A stretch of 64,000 nt of DNA from an uncultured Lachnospiraceae bacterium (GCA_902777355.1 CACYTU010000003.1:54291-118290); one strand, 5' to 3'; counted from the stretch's first letter, positions 33,930 to 42,984 are shown. The notes: generated by a model from the letters alone, not told the origin. Made by a program: numbers and translations.

Positions 33930-35006
33930 ATGGGTGGAGGACGTTGGAAAAGAGAAGATTTTGCAAGATATTCCGCTTCGCGCGGAAGAAGTGTATGCGC
34001 GGACGGTCATATAGATACATCCGGGATGCGCGGCGCACAGGATATGTACCGGGCAAGGAGCCTGGATCCTGATCTGGATCCCTTCAAAGTTGTCCGCGAG
34101 TGCTGCGACAATGATGAGCACCCTGAAACCGTTCCCGTGATCCTTGCTATGGATGTCACAGGTTCCATGGGTGGCGCCTGCCTGAAAACAGCCGCTTCCC
34201 TCAACGTGATCATGCAGAATATCCTGGACCAGTACTCCGATGTGGAATTTCTGGTCATGGGGATCGGAGATCTGGCTTATGACCGCGCGCCGATCCAAAT
34301 GTCGCAGTTTGAGTCCGATATCCGCATCGCGGAGCATCTGGATAAAATCTGGTTTGAGCGGGGAGGCGGCGGCAATAATTATGAGTCCTATACTGCTGCC
34401 TGGTACATGGGACTGCATCACACCCACCTCGACTGCTGGAAGAGAGGAAAAAAGGGAATCATCATCACCATGGGCGACGAGCCGCTCAATCCCTTCCTGC
34501 CGGCAAAGCGGCTTGCCCAGGTCACCGGAGACAATCTGCAGGCAGATGTTGAGACCCCGGCACTGTATCGCGAGGCACTGGAAAAATTTGAGATCTTCCA
34601 CATCGCAATCGATGACAAGGAAGATTGCTTCAGCTATTACCGCAATGACATCCGCAAAAGCTTCGGGAAGCTTCTGAAAAAGAGGTACCGTGTTTCCACC
34701 CTGGACAGCCTGCCCCGGACGATCCTTGACTGCCTGAGGGAGAGCGGCGTCGGCAAACACGATCCCTGCGGGGCGCAGGAAGGAAAGATGTCTGAAGTCA
34801 GCTGGAGCACGGATCCTGAAGAAAATCAGGCCGGTGAGACAGAAGGCACTGGTCCTGCGGCAAAAAATTTTCACGAAGCGGAGTCCGGTCACACAGGTCC
34901 TGAAAGAATCTCTGAAAATGGCCCTGGTAAAACAGAATCGGACAAAAACGGCAGGTTCAGAGGGCTGTTCGGTCTATTCAGCGGCCTGGATACAGCCCGC
35001 TGGTAA
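33930..35006 (+). CDS. vWA-domain-like protein (MIDAS)
   Basis: 358 residues. ILAMDVTGSMGGACLKTAAS is a MIDAS motif (DxTxS variant of DxSxS), and IIITMGDEPLNPFLP is a plausible second metal site of the von Willebrand factor A fold. The N-terminus (GGGRWKREDFARYSASRG) and the Asp/Glu-rich C-terminal 80 residues look disordered. Cytosolic, with no signal. Strong AGGAGGT. It is the partner of the gene at 33081. vWA proteins often pair with AAA+ ATPases or act as adaptors; neither is visible here. Confidence 0.8.
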   Translation: MGGGRWKREDFARYSASRGRSVCADGHIDTSGMRGAQDMYRARSLDPDLDPFKVVRECCDNDEHPETVPVILAMDVTGSMGGACLKTAASLNVIMQNILDQYSDVEFLVMGIGDLAYDRAPIQMSQFESDIRIAEHLDKIWFERGGGGNNYESYTAAWYMGLHHTHLDCWKRGKKGIIITMGDEPLNPFLPAKRLAQVTGDNLQADVETPALYREALEKFEIFHIAIDDKEDCFSYYRNDIRKSFGKLLKKRYRVSTLDSLPRTILDCLRESGVGKHDPCGAQEGKMSEVSWSTDPEENQAGETEGTGPAAKNFHEAESGHTGPERISENGPGKTESDKNGRFRGLFGLFSGLDTARW

Positions 35007-35041
35007 TAACGGTCATTCCGTGTAAAAACGGTTATTCCGTG
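35004..35041. repeat. 19-bp duplication starting at the vWA gene stop codon
   Basis: TAATAACGGTCATTCCGTG (first three bases are the stop) is followed directly by TAAAAACGGTTATTCCGTG. Confidence 0.8.
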
Positions 35042-35042
35042 A

Positions 35043-35163
35043 AAGGCAGAACCCGCACAGTTTAACCGGCGCTCTACGGAAGGCAGAACATGCACAGATA
35101 AAACCGGCGCTCTACGGAAGGCAGAACATGCACAGATAAAACCGGCGCTCCACGGAGCGCCGG
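35043..35163. repeat. 37/38-bp repeats and GC hairpin upstream of the purA-like gene
   Basis: Copies start at 35043, 35080 and 35118 (AAGGCAGAACATGCACAG then ATAAAACCGGCGCTCTACGG). The last runs into a perfect hairpin CCGGCGCTC-CACG-GAGCGCCGG (35142-35163) and a similar GCGCTC/GAGCGC hairpin at 35214-35229, just before the next gene. Confidence 0.8.
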
Positions 35164-35280
35164 ACATACACAGGCAGGTGCCCTGGAGCTCCGGCCGTTT
35201 ACAGTTTAGCCTGCGCTCTACGGAGCGCAATGAATAAGGGTACGCAGCTTTTCGTCCGCGGGAAAAGGAAGGAGAAAGCC

Positions 35281-36630
35281 ATGCAGGAAATCAAAATAAT
35301 CATAGGTGCATCCTACGGGGATGAAGGAAAAGGCCTGGCGGCGGACTATTTCGGCTCCCGCGGGTCCTCCGATCTTGTCGATCTTGTCAATGTCCTGACC
35401 AACGGCGGCCCTCAGAGGGGACATACGGTTGAAATGCCGGACGGTCTCAGGCATGTCTTCAAGCACTTCGGGGCTGCTTCATTCAGAGGGGCCGCTTCCT
35501 ATTTTGACAGACAGTTCCTGGTCAATCCCATGGAATTCGTTCGGGAATACGAGGAGCTCTCTTCTATCCACAAAGCCCCCATGGTCTTCATGCATCCGGA
35601 CTGTCGCTTCACGACTCCCTGGGACATGATGGTCAACCAGATGCTTCGGGAGAAGAAAGGAATCCACAACAGCTGTGGATACGGAATCTGGGAGACAGTG
35701 CTCCGTTATCAGAGAGGATGGGGTATCTCCTTTGACACCTTCGCGAAGATGACCAGGGATGACCGGCTGGCTTATCTGCGCAGGATCCGGGACCTGTATT
35801 TTTATGAAAGAATCCGGGAAATAGAAAACAACAGGGTAGAGCCTGCCGGGAAAACTCCAGAAACTGCCTCTTTTTGCACAGGAACGCATAATCCGTTTGA
35901 AAATTTTGCCGCCGGTCTCCCCTATTTTCGGGACATGGCTGACTGCTTTTTCTCGGAAGAACTGCTCTACCATTTCGAGGAAGACTGCGAATGCATGCGC
36001 CGCCTCTGCCCTGCGCGTCCGGAATCTTTTTTGAAACACTTCCGGACAGTGATTTTTGAAAATGCCCAGGGACTGCTTCTGGATGGAAATTTAAAAAAAG
36101 AGGAGGAATTCACCACTCCTTCCACGACCGGCATCGGGAAAGTATTTCAGACTGTGGAAAGGGTTTTCCGGGGAGCAGACGCAGAGGTCTGCTACATCAC
36201 CCGTTCCTATCTGACACGGCATGGGGACGGCCCTATGGAAAATGAGATCAAAGGCAATCAGCTCAGGGATCAGCTGCCAGGCGTCGGGGCGGACGTCACA
36301 AATGTTGAGAATTCTTTTCAGGGAAGACTTCGATATGGTATGATGGATGCGGATTTACTGGTCAAAAGGATACAGGAAGATTACGCGCGCGCCTGCGGAT
36401 CCACCCAAAACCATTACCGGTCTTCGCTGATGGTCACCCATATGAACGAATACGCGGGAGTCGATACAGGGCTCCTGGCGGACCGATTCGGAACATTATA
36501 CCTTTCGGGCGGAAGAACCGGCCGGGATGTCATGACATATTCCACAGGTCACAGGTATTGCGCGGTGCATCCCCTGTCCTTTTCGCGCATATCACCCCGT
36601 CCTTATGAAGTCACGGGTATTGCGCGTTGA
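35281..36630 (+). CDS. Divergent adenylosuccinate synthetase (PurA) homologue
   Basis: 449 residues. The PurA fold is recognisable from GASYGDEGKGLAADY (PurA: WGDEGKGK), GGPQRGHTVEM (PurA: GGxNAGHT), FENAQGLLLD (PurA: FEGAQG) and YLTRHGDGP (PurA: TRVGxGPFPTE). Key positions differ from canonical PurA: Trp to Tyr, the Lys after GKG to Leu, and Asn-Ala to Gln-Arg before GHT. Substrate or product may therefore differ from IMP to adenylosuccinate. The start at 35281 has AAGGAG upstream. Followed after 34 bp by an NrtR-like regulator. Confidence 0.8.
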   Translation: MQEIKIIIGASYGDEGKGLAADYFGSRGSSDLVDLVNVLTNGGPQRGHTVEMPDGLRHVFKHFGAASFRGAASYFDRQFLVNPMEFVREYEELSSIHKAPMVFMHPDCRFTTPWDMMVNQMLREKKGIHNSCGYGIWETVLRYQRGWGISFDTFAKMTRDDRLAYLRRIRDLYFYERIREIENNRVEPAGKTPETASFCTGTHNPFENFAAGLPYFRDMADCFFSEELLYHFEEDCECMRRLCPARPESFLKHFRTVIFENAQGLLLDGNLKKEEEFTTPSTTGIGKVFQTVERVFRGADAEVCYITRSYLTRHGDGPMENEIKGNQLRDQLPGVGADVTNVENSFQGRLRYGMMDADLLVKRIQEDYARACGSTQNHYRSSLMVTHMNEYAGVDTGLLADRFGTLYLSGGRTGRDVMTYSTGHRYCAVHPLSFSRISPRPYEVTGIAR

Positions 36631-36664
36631 AGAATAAAGCAATCGAAAGAGGATGATTCTCAGC

Positions 36665-37447
36665 ATGCATTCAGAACAGCAGTACCTGAACAACTATGAT
36701 CCGTCACTTTTCGAACACCCTTCAGTGACTGTCGACATACTGATTTTCACCGTATGGGACAAAAAGCTCCGCCTGCTCCTGATCAAAAGGAATATCTATC
36801 CCTTTTATGGTAAGTGGGCCATCCCCGGTGGTTTCCTGCAGATGGACGAGTCTGCGGATGAGGCGGCAGTGAGGCGCATCTATGAAGAAGCCGGTGTAAA
36901 AAATGTCCACATGGAGCAGCTTTATACCTTCTCTGCTGTCAACCGCGACCCCCGCACCAGAGTTATTTCCATCGCCTATCTGGCGACCGTGCCTTTCGAG
37001 AAGCTTCAGTACAGTGCCGGGGAAGGGGCGGATGAGGCCGCCCTGTTCACAGTAGAAGGGGTCACGGAAACCAGCCTCAATGACGATCCTGAAAAGACTG
37101 TCCTTCCGGACTCCGAAAATCTGATTCTGACCAGTCCCGACGGAGTGTCCATAAAAGGAACTGACCTGGCATTTGACCACGCGGAAATCGTCCGTACCGC
37201 AGTCCGGAGAATGCGGGGCAAGCTCAATTACACGGATCTTTCCTTCGGATTTCTGAACGACCCTTCTGCTTTTTCACTTACAGAGCTGAGAAACATCCAC
37301 GAGGCGATCCTGGGGCACACTCTGGATATCGGAAATTTCCGCCGTACGATCAAGCGGGAATACGAGAGTACAGGCAGAATTGTCGAAAAAGGTCTGGAAA
37401 AAGGCTCCGTAGGCAGACCCGCAGTGCTCTACAGCTACAAAAGCTAG
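36665..37447 (+). CDS. Nudix-winged helix (NrtR-like) regulator
   Basis: About 260 residues. The N-terminal Nudix-like domain (GKWAIPGGFLQMDESADEA, VRRIYEEAGV) has the box in near-canonical form. The C-terminal winged helix (LTELRNIHEAILGHTLDIGN then FRRTIKR, with GRPAVLY) is typical of NrtR. NrtR repressors sense ADP-ribose or related nucleotides and control NAD and sugar-nucleotide genes. It is downstream of the divergent purA-like gene, probably in one operon. Start is ATG 36665 or 36653. Confidence 0.85.
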   Translation: MHSEQQYLNNYDPSLFEHPSVTVDILIFTVWDKKLRLLLIKRNIYPFYGKWAIPGGFLQMDESADEAAVRRIYEEAGVKNVHMEQLYTFSAVNRDPRTRVISIAYLATVPFEKLQYSAGEGADEAALFTVEGVTETSLNDDPEKTVLPDSENLILTSPDGVSIKGTDLAFDHAEIVRTAVRRMRGKLNYTDLSFGFLNDPSAFSLTELRNIHEAILGHTLDIGNFRRTIKREYESTGRIVEKGLEKGSVGRPAVLYSYKS

Positions 37448-37520
37448 AAGGCAGACAAACCGGACTCTTTCCTCTCCTGCCGGGAATTGTCTCCCGTCAT
37501 CTTTACACAGGCCTTACCCC

Positions 37521-37566
37521 AAAAATACCGGCAGACTGTCACAAACCTGACAGCCTGCCGTTTTTA
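37521..37566. terminator. Bidirectional intrinsic terminator
   Basis: CGGCAG-CTGTCA / TGACAG-CTGCCG hairpin with AAAAA on the left and TTTTT on the right, between the convergent NrtR-like and LacZ-like genes. Confidence 0.88.
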
Positions 37567-37600
37567 GTATTTATTCAGATATTTCTCCCGGTCTTTATCA

Positions 37601-40600
37601 TCAGATCCCTTCGACAGTCACCTCAAAGTACAATTTCCTGTCTGCCGGCAGGAAGCCGGGAGGAATGCTCCCGTCTTCCGGGCTCATTTCCCGGTATTGG
37701 GAGTCTGCCCCCATCAGGGCACAGCGCACGTTGGTATAATGCACCGGTGGAAGTTCATAGGGATGTGAAGCCGCTTCCAGTTCCTGATGAGAGTAGGGAA
37801 GAGCGGAGAAGTCCATGGCAGCCCGCCCCGGTGCATCTAAAGATGCATCATAAGCTGCATTTGAAGGGGCATCTGAAAGTGCCTTTGAAGGTGCATATAA
37901 ACCGCTGCGGCCTTCCTGACAGAATATTCCCTCTCTGCTTCCCGCTGTAAAACGGATCCCTCTTCCCAGGCGGTCAGTCACGCAGGCCCATCGTACGCCG
38001 GAGCGGCTGCCGCATTCCTGAGGGACGGGGTGATGTGTCATATTTTCCGCCACTTTACAGCTATAGATCCCCAGCCTGGCCCCCCGGCTGCAGCCGGCAT
38101 AGTTTTCAGCCGGTCCGTTACCGTAGAAAGTGAACCTGTCCAGATCCGCGTTCAGCCGGAAACTGAAGCCGAATACAGGCAGGGGAGGAATTGCCGGGAA
38201 CAGGCCTGCCTGATCATTCCCTGTGCCGTGTTGATCGGAACCAATCCTGTCAGGCACCCATTCCAGAGACATGATGAGACGGCCGTCCCCATAAAACCGG
38301 TATCCCGCTGCAGCTGATCCTCCCGAAAAAGGAAGCTGATATTCCTGATGGAGGAAAAAGCATTCATCCTCTGCGAAAATCCTCAGTGTCTCCCGGCGTG
38401 GAATCAGATATTCTTCCGCCAGTTTCCATATTCCGCATCGGGCCGCCTGGCTCTTGTCGGCGTCATTGCCGGAAGGAGCGCGCCAGAAACACGGGCGGGG
38501 CATTTTTTCAAACAGTTCTGCACCCGCAAAAGAGGACCTGCCGCCCCTTGCTGATCCGCCGGAAAGACTGCCTGCCGGATAAAGGCCGCTTCCACGGCGG
38601 AAGGACACAATCCCGCCCTGCGCAAGTGAAAACAGAGCCTCGAAACTGTCGCCCCGGATTCCGATATGACCGGGCCCGCGGGTCAGATCCAGCCATCCGC
38701 AGGAAGTCCGAACGGCAAACTGGATCGTCTCATCTGTGTCGCGTATCTCCACAGCGCCTTCAGACAGGGCGGGCTGTCTCATATCTGTATTGCTTAAAGA
38801 GACTGCGTTCTTCCCGGTGTCAGAAGCCGTTTCGTTTCCACAGCCGGAGACAGTTTCTGTCTCATCGTCGGAGACGGTGCCTTTTTCTGTCAGGAAAACT
38901 CCCTGCCCGAAGGCTGTCTCATATCCTTTTCCCGCCCAGGCGCAGTCCCGGCGCAGGCGCATCGAGACTGTCACCGCATACTCAACAGGCAGTGATGTTT
39001 TCTCAGCCCCGATCTGCTGTATTTTTTGCAGAATCGCCTGCGGAAGGGTGTACTCCTCTTCTGAGAGCGGAGGAACTGCTGTAATCAGAAGAGTTTCCGC
39101 AATCCTCTCTCCCTCCCGGTCCAGGCACACGACGCAGTCATACCGGTCAGTTGAAGTGAACAGATTGTCGTTCCTGATCAAAACACGGTCTCTGCCCACC
39201 TGCAGCCGGATGCTCTGGTAATGATAAGCAGTCTCCTGCATCCTGCCGGCATAGGGGCGGCGCATTCCATCTATTATGCCACTGTCTGTTTTGCTGCCCG
39301 GGGAATTGTCAGGATCTCCATCAGCCATGTCCTCGCCGATTCTGCTCCTATAGGCCAGGAAGTCCTCGCCATAACGGTTTCTGAGTCGGATGGACGGTTC
39401 AATAAACTCAGGGATGAATTCTCCCTGATCCGTGAGTTCACACAATGCCGGGCAGGCACTGCAGTTCACATTGGCTGAGGACTCTGCCGGTATCCGTTCT
39501 GCTGTATCGGATTCAGGGAAGTCTCCCGTGACCAGATAGATGCCGAGCTCATCACAGAAGCGGTCGAGAACAGGCGAGTGAGGATGACGGCCGGTGCGCA
39601 CAGCATTAATATTGATCTTTTTCATCAGGAGAAGGTCCTGATAAACTGTATCCGCCGGCACGGCATGCCCGCTGTCGCAGGAAAACTCCCGGTAATCCAC
39701 TCCCCGGAAAAAAATCTTCTTTCCGTTGAGATAAATTCTGCCGTCTTTTTTCCCGAAACGGCGGAAGGCCACCTTTTCACGGACGATTTCCAAAAGAACC
39801 TGCCCCGTTTCATCGTATGCTTCAGTTTTCTCAGATTCATCTGCCGCTCCGGCTTCTGTTTCTTTGATTTCTTCTTTTATTTCTTTCGTTTCTTCTATTT
39901 CTTTCGGCTCTTCGATTTCTTTTTTTTCTTCTGCGTCTTTTATTTCTTCTGCTTCTTCTCTTTTTTCAGAAATCAGACGAAGGATCAGATCGTAGAGTTG
40001 GGGGTCTTCCGCACTCCAGAGAGCAGGGGATGCAAGCTCCTCCGAAATGCGTACCTTACAAGATTCTGTACCGTTAACAGCCGCCGATCCCTCCAGAACC
40101 TGTTCTTCTCCCTTTTTCAGGGCGTAATAAAGACGCAGGCGCTGCTTCCTGCTTTTTTCCCGGTCTGCATATGGCTTTGAGATCTGAACCTGCGCTTCAA
40201 TTTTCAGCCTTCCGGTCTCCAGGTTCTCATCCGGTTCCGGAAGGATCCGCAGGTCAAAGAGATGGGCCGCGGGAACTGTATAGAGATACACATCTCGGAA
40301 AATACCGGAGAAGCGGTAATGATCACGGCTGTCCTGCCGGCTTGAGGATGTCCGCCCGAAGACACGCACTGCAAGTGTATTTTCTCCCTCTGCCAGAAAA
40401 GGAGTCAGGTCAAATTCCGAGGGGGCAAAACAGTCTTCGCTGTACCCCACATAATGTCCGTTGCACCACAGGGCAAAGCCGCCCTCCACCCCCTGAAAAG
40501 AGATAATCAGAGGGCTGCCCTCCTCCACGAACCTTTTCATCGAGGAAGAAAGGCAAAAATATTTCACATAGGAAGCAGTGGGGTTAAAATCAAAAAGGTC

Positions 40601-41680
40601 CTGACCGGGAATGATATTTTCCCGTATGCCCGCATGATCCTGATAAACGGGATCGGGTATAACTCCATATCCTTCCATTTCAATATTCGAAGGAACACGG
40701 ATATCCGCCCAGAGATGGCAGTCATAGTCCGGTGACTCAAATCCTGCAGCCGAATCTGCCGGCTTCGCCGCGCAGGAAAATTTCCACGATCCATTGAGTG
40801 AAAAGCGAAAAACGGAGCGGCCGGCTGTTCCTGCCGGCTGCCGCGCGCCTCTTGCCAGTTCCGCCTCATCCGCAAAAAACAAATGATTGGAATGGACCGG
40901 CAGACAGTTCTCCCGGATGCGGTCCGGATCCGCAATGATCGAGAGATCAAATACTTTCTCTCCCGGCCAATTTCCATCAGACAAGGCCTGACCGGTCTCT
41001 GTCCCGGCCCCCGCCTTACTGGTCTCCGCCATATTGGTCTCTGCTTTGGTCTCCGCCTGGTTGGTCTCTGCTTTGATCTCCGCCTGGTTGGTCTCTGCTT
41101 TGTTCCCGGCGTGATCCGGGTTCTCCCCGGGCGCAGTCTGCCCCTTCTCTTCCTCGCTCAGCCTGTTTTTGGCCATGCGCCGGTTCCTGTTCTCCTCCGC
41201 AGTCCTGGCTGCATTCACCATGTACCTGGCATACTTCTGAAGGAAGGACTCGAGCCTGTCTCCGATTCCGTCAAAGCAGATCCCGAGCAGGTCTTCGCCG
41301 CTGCTCTCTCTGTGCCGCTTGAGCCTGGTGCGGAACCTCTGGATCGTCCGCAGGCTGAGAGGCTGTCCGACAGCATTCGTGATATGAAGCGCTGTCCGCA
41401 GACGCAGGTCAAACATGGCCGCTTCCACCAGATCCTCATCCGACATTCCCCGGATCTCCTGCAGGAGCATAGCCCCCGCAAGCACATTGACGGGAACATT
41501 TCTCCTTGACTTCCTCTCGCTGTAGAGCGGCGCGAAAATCTTTTCATCTATATAGGGAAAAATATCCGAAGCAAAGGCTACTGCCCAGGATTTCTCCAGT
41601 GCTTCTTTTTCTTTCCCTGTCAGCGGACCGAGCTCCGTCCCAAAACCAAGCTGTTCATAAGTATATGTGGATAGTGCCAT
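37601..41680 (-). CDS. Chimera: IS transposase N-terminal (DUF772-like) domain fused to a catalytically degenerate LacZ-type (GH2) protein
   Basis: 1359 residues. Residues 35-160 match the DUF772 transposase N-terminus (IFAPLYSERKSRRNVPVNVL, MLLQEIRGMSDEDLVEAAM, LSLRTIQRFRTRL), with no DDE domain. Residues 190-220 are KAETNQAE repeats. From about 255 it follows GH2 beta-galactosidase: sugar-binding domain (FNPTASYVKYF, FSGIFRDVYLY), Ig-like domain interrupted by a Glu/Lys-rich run (575-610), then the start of the TIM barrel (INAVRTGRHPHSPVLDRFCD). The barrel is cut short: it passes within about 85 residues to the region after the nucleophile (GIIDGMRRPYAG). Neither the acid/base NE nor the nucleophile CEY motif is present. 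C-terminal small-chain domains (FTFYGNGPAENYAG) are intact. No signal peptide. Probably non-hydrolytic. Confidence 0.85.
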   Translation of the reverse strand: MALSTYTYEQLGFGTELGPLTGKEKEALEKSWAVAFASDIFPYIDEKIFAPLYSERKSRRNVPVNVLAGAMLLQEIRGMSDEDLVEAAMFDLRLRTALHITNAVGQPLSLRTIQRFRTRLKRHRESSGEDLLGICFDGIGDRLESFLQKYARYMVNAARTAEENRNRRMAKNRLSEEEKGQTAPGENPDHAGNKAETNQAEIKAETNQAETKAETNMAETSKAGAGTETGQALSDGNWPGEKVFDLSIIADPDRIRENCLPVHSNHLFFADEAELARGARQPAGTAGRSVFRFSLNGSWKFSCAAKPADSAAGFESPDYDCHLWADIRVPSNIEMEGYGVIPDPVYQDHAGIRENIIPGQDLFDFNPTASYVKYFCLSSSMKRFVEEGSPLIISFQGVEGGFALWCNGHYVGYSEDCFAPSEFDLTPFLAEGENTLAVRVFGRTSSSRQDSRDHYRFSGIFRDVYLYTVPAAHLFDLRILPEPDENLETGRLKIEAQVQISKPYADREKSRKQRLRLYYALKKGEEQVLEGSAAVNGTESCKVRISEELASPALWSAEDPQLYDLILRLISEKREEAEEIKDAEEKKEIEEPKEIEETKEIKEEIKETEAGAADESEKTEAYDETGQVLLEIVREKVAFRRFGKKDGRIYLNGKKIFFRGVDYREFSCDSGHAVPADTVYQDLLLMKKININAVRTGRHPHSPVLDRFCDELGIYLVTGDFPESDTAERIPAESSANVNCSACPALCELTDQGEFIPEFIEPSIRLRNRYGEDFLAYRSRIGEDMADGDPDNSPGSKTDSGIIDGMRRPYAGRMQETAYHYQSIRLQVGRDRVLIRNDNLFTSTDRYDCVVCLDREGERIAETLLITAVPPLSEEEYTLPQAILQKIQQIGAEKTSLPVEYAVTVSMRLRRDCAWAGKGYETAFGQGVFLTEKGTVSDDETETVSGCGNETASDTGKNAVSLSNTDMRQPALSEGAVEIRDTDETIQFAVRTSCGWLDLTRGPGHIGIRGDSFEALFSLAQGGIVSFRRGSGLYPAGSLSGGSARGGRSSFAGAELFEKMPRPCFWRAPSGNDADKSQAARCGIWKLAEEYLIPRRETLRIFAEDECFFLHQEYQLPFSGGSAAAGYRFYGDGRLIMSLEWVPDRIGSDQHGTGNDQAGLFPAIPPLPVFGFSFRLNADLDRFTFYGNGPAENYAGCSRGARLGIYSCKVAENMTHHPVPQECGSRSGVRWACVTDRLGRGIRFTAGSREGIFCQEGRSGLYAPSKALSDAPSNAAYDASLDAPGRAAMDFSALPYSHQELEAASHPYELPPVHYTNVRCALMGADSQYREMSPEDGSIPPGFLPADRKLYFEVTVEGI

Positions 41681-42081
41681 CTCTATTTCCCCGATATTCT
41701 GTCTGTGAGCATTTTCTGACTGCTTAAGATCTATTAATCATACCAAAATTGCAGCGCTCTTCCAACAAACATTTAAAGAGTGAAAAATATCGTCGATACG
41801 ATTTTTTTCACTCCGGATGTTTGTGCCGCGAAACGGCTCAAACATCCAGGAGACAGGGCACGGTTCTATGTCTCCTCCGTCTGCTCCGGAGTGTCCGGTT
41901 TTGCCGGAAAAAAAGCAATAAATCCGTGAAATCCTCCGGGGAATTTTATTTGCAAAAAAAATATATATTTATTTGTTTTCTAAGAATTCTTTAATTATTC
42001 TCCAATAGAATTTATAATATACATAGCAAACAGCAACCAACACAATCATTCAACTACTAAACTACTATAAGGAGGTGTTTT
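41681..42081. other. Divergent intergenic region LacZ chimera / PepSY gene
   Basis: 401 bp. It holds the hairpin cluster 41778-41908 and an A/T-rich stretch with a TATAAT (42013-42018) that could be the -10 of the PepSY gene; no good -35 was found. Confidence 0.6.
41778..41908 (-). ncRNA. Candidate structured leader with competing stems
   Basis: Hairpins at 41778-41813 (about 15-bp stem, GAGTGAAAAA...), 41815-41847 (GGATGTTTG / CAAACATCC), 41848-41876 (AGGAGACA / TGTCTCCT) and 41894-41908. In addition CACTCCGG (41809-41816) can pair with CCGGAGTG (41886-41893), enclosing the middle two hairpins and disrupting the first. The topology resembles 26325-26468 without sequence similarity. It could be the leader of the LacZ-like chimera (minus); strand unproven. 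Confidence 0.4.
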
Positions 42082-42678
42082 ATGAAAAAACACAACAAAG
42101 CCATGCTGGCAAAAGTAATCGCCGTCCTGCTTGCTATTACTGCTTTAGCACCTGCAGTCTATGCTGCCGATAAAGCTCCCGGGAAGGTGATCGGTGTGCA
42201 GGCTGCCGAAGAGGCAGCATTCAATGATGCCGGTGTTAAAAAGGAGGATGTCTCCAACATCCGCACCAATCTTGAACTCGATGACGGCAGATATATCTAC
42301 GATGTGGAATTCTTCGTAGGCAACGTGGAATACGATTATGAAATCCTTGCCGAAAACGGCGATATTTTGGAGAAGGACAAGGAAGTGAGAAAGCATTTAG
42401 CCGGCAATGACAACAGTCCTGCAAAGGCCACAGCTTCTGATAATGCCGCGGATAAAAAGACCGACAAATACATCGGTGTTGAGAAAGCCAGGAAAATCGC
42501 TCTGGAGCATGCCGGATTAAAGGCAGATGAAGTCACCTACATGAAGGTTGATCTGGACAAGCATGAAAGAATTCCCGAATATGAGATCGAGTTCTTCTAT
42601 GGAGATATGGAATATGAATATGATATCGACGCTGTGACCGGTAAGGTTCTCGAGTTCTCTTCCGAAATTGACGACTGA
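42082..42678 (+). CDS. Secreted protein with two PepSY-like domains
   Basis: 198 residues. Signal peptide KVIAVLLAITALAPAVYA with cleavage after AYA-type site. Two tandem PepSY-like units: IGVQAAEEAAFNDAGVKKED through YEILAENGDILEKD, and IGVEKARKIALEHAGLKADE through YDIDAVTGKVLEFSSE, separated by a Ala/Ser/Asp/Lys linker. PepSY domains are known from peptidase propeptides and can inhibit or bind proteases; many stand-alone secreted copies are of unknown role. Ideal TAAGGAGGTG upstream. A terminator follows at 42811. Confidence 0.9.
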   Translation: MKKHNKAMLAKVIAVLLAITALAPAVYAADKAPGKVIGVQAAEEAAFNDAGVKKEDVSNIRTNLELDDGRYIYDVEFFVGNVEYDYEILAENGDILEKDKEVRKHLAGNDNSPAKATASDNAADKKTDKYIGVEKARKIALEHAGLKADEVTYMKVDLDKHERIPEYEIEFFYGDMEYEYDIDAVTGKVLEFSSEIDD

Positions 42679-42810
42679 TTTGTTTTTGAGGGTCAAGCTC
42701 ATAATCGCAAACAGGGAAGTCTGTCAGGTAGAGACAGCAGCTCCTGCGGAGATATAAGAACAGACAGCAACAGCTGCCATCAGTAACATATCCTGTATTC
42801 GTGTACAGTG

Positions 42811-42846
42811 CAGCGGGCCTCGCAAAGCGGCCCGCTGTTTTTTGCA
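42811..42846 (+). terminator. Intrinsic terminator of the PepSY gene
   Basis: CAGCGGGCC / GGCCCGCTG hairpin followed by TTTTTT. Confidence 0.88.
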
Positions 42847-42984
42847 GTCCGCCGACAAGCCCGCTCATCATTCATTTTTCGTTTTTGTATTTTTTCGAGT
42901 CCAATACGGCAAAACCGTCTCTGAAGAGCAAAAAATATCAAACTACGGATTGACAAAAAAACTGCTTCTGAGTAATATCCGAAT

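Noticed and set aside
37601-41680. Active IS element inside the LacZ-like gene
   Set aside because: Only the N-terminal transposase domain is present in one continuous frame; no DDE domain, terminal inverted repeats or target duplication seen.
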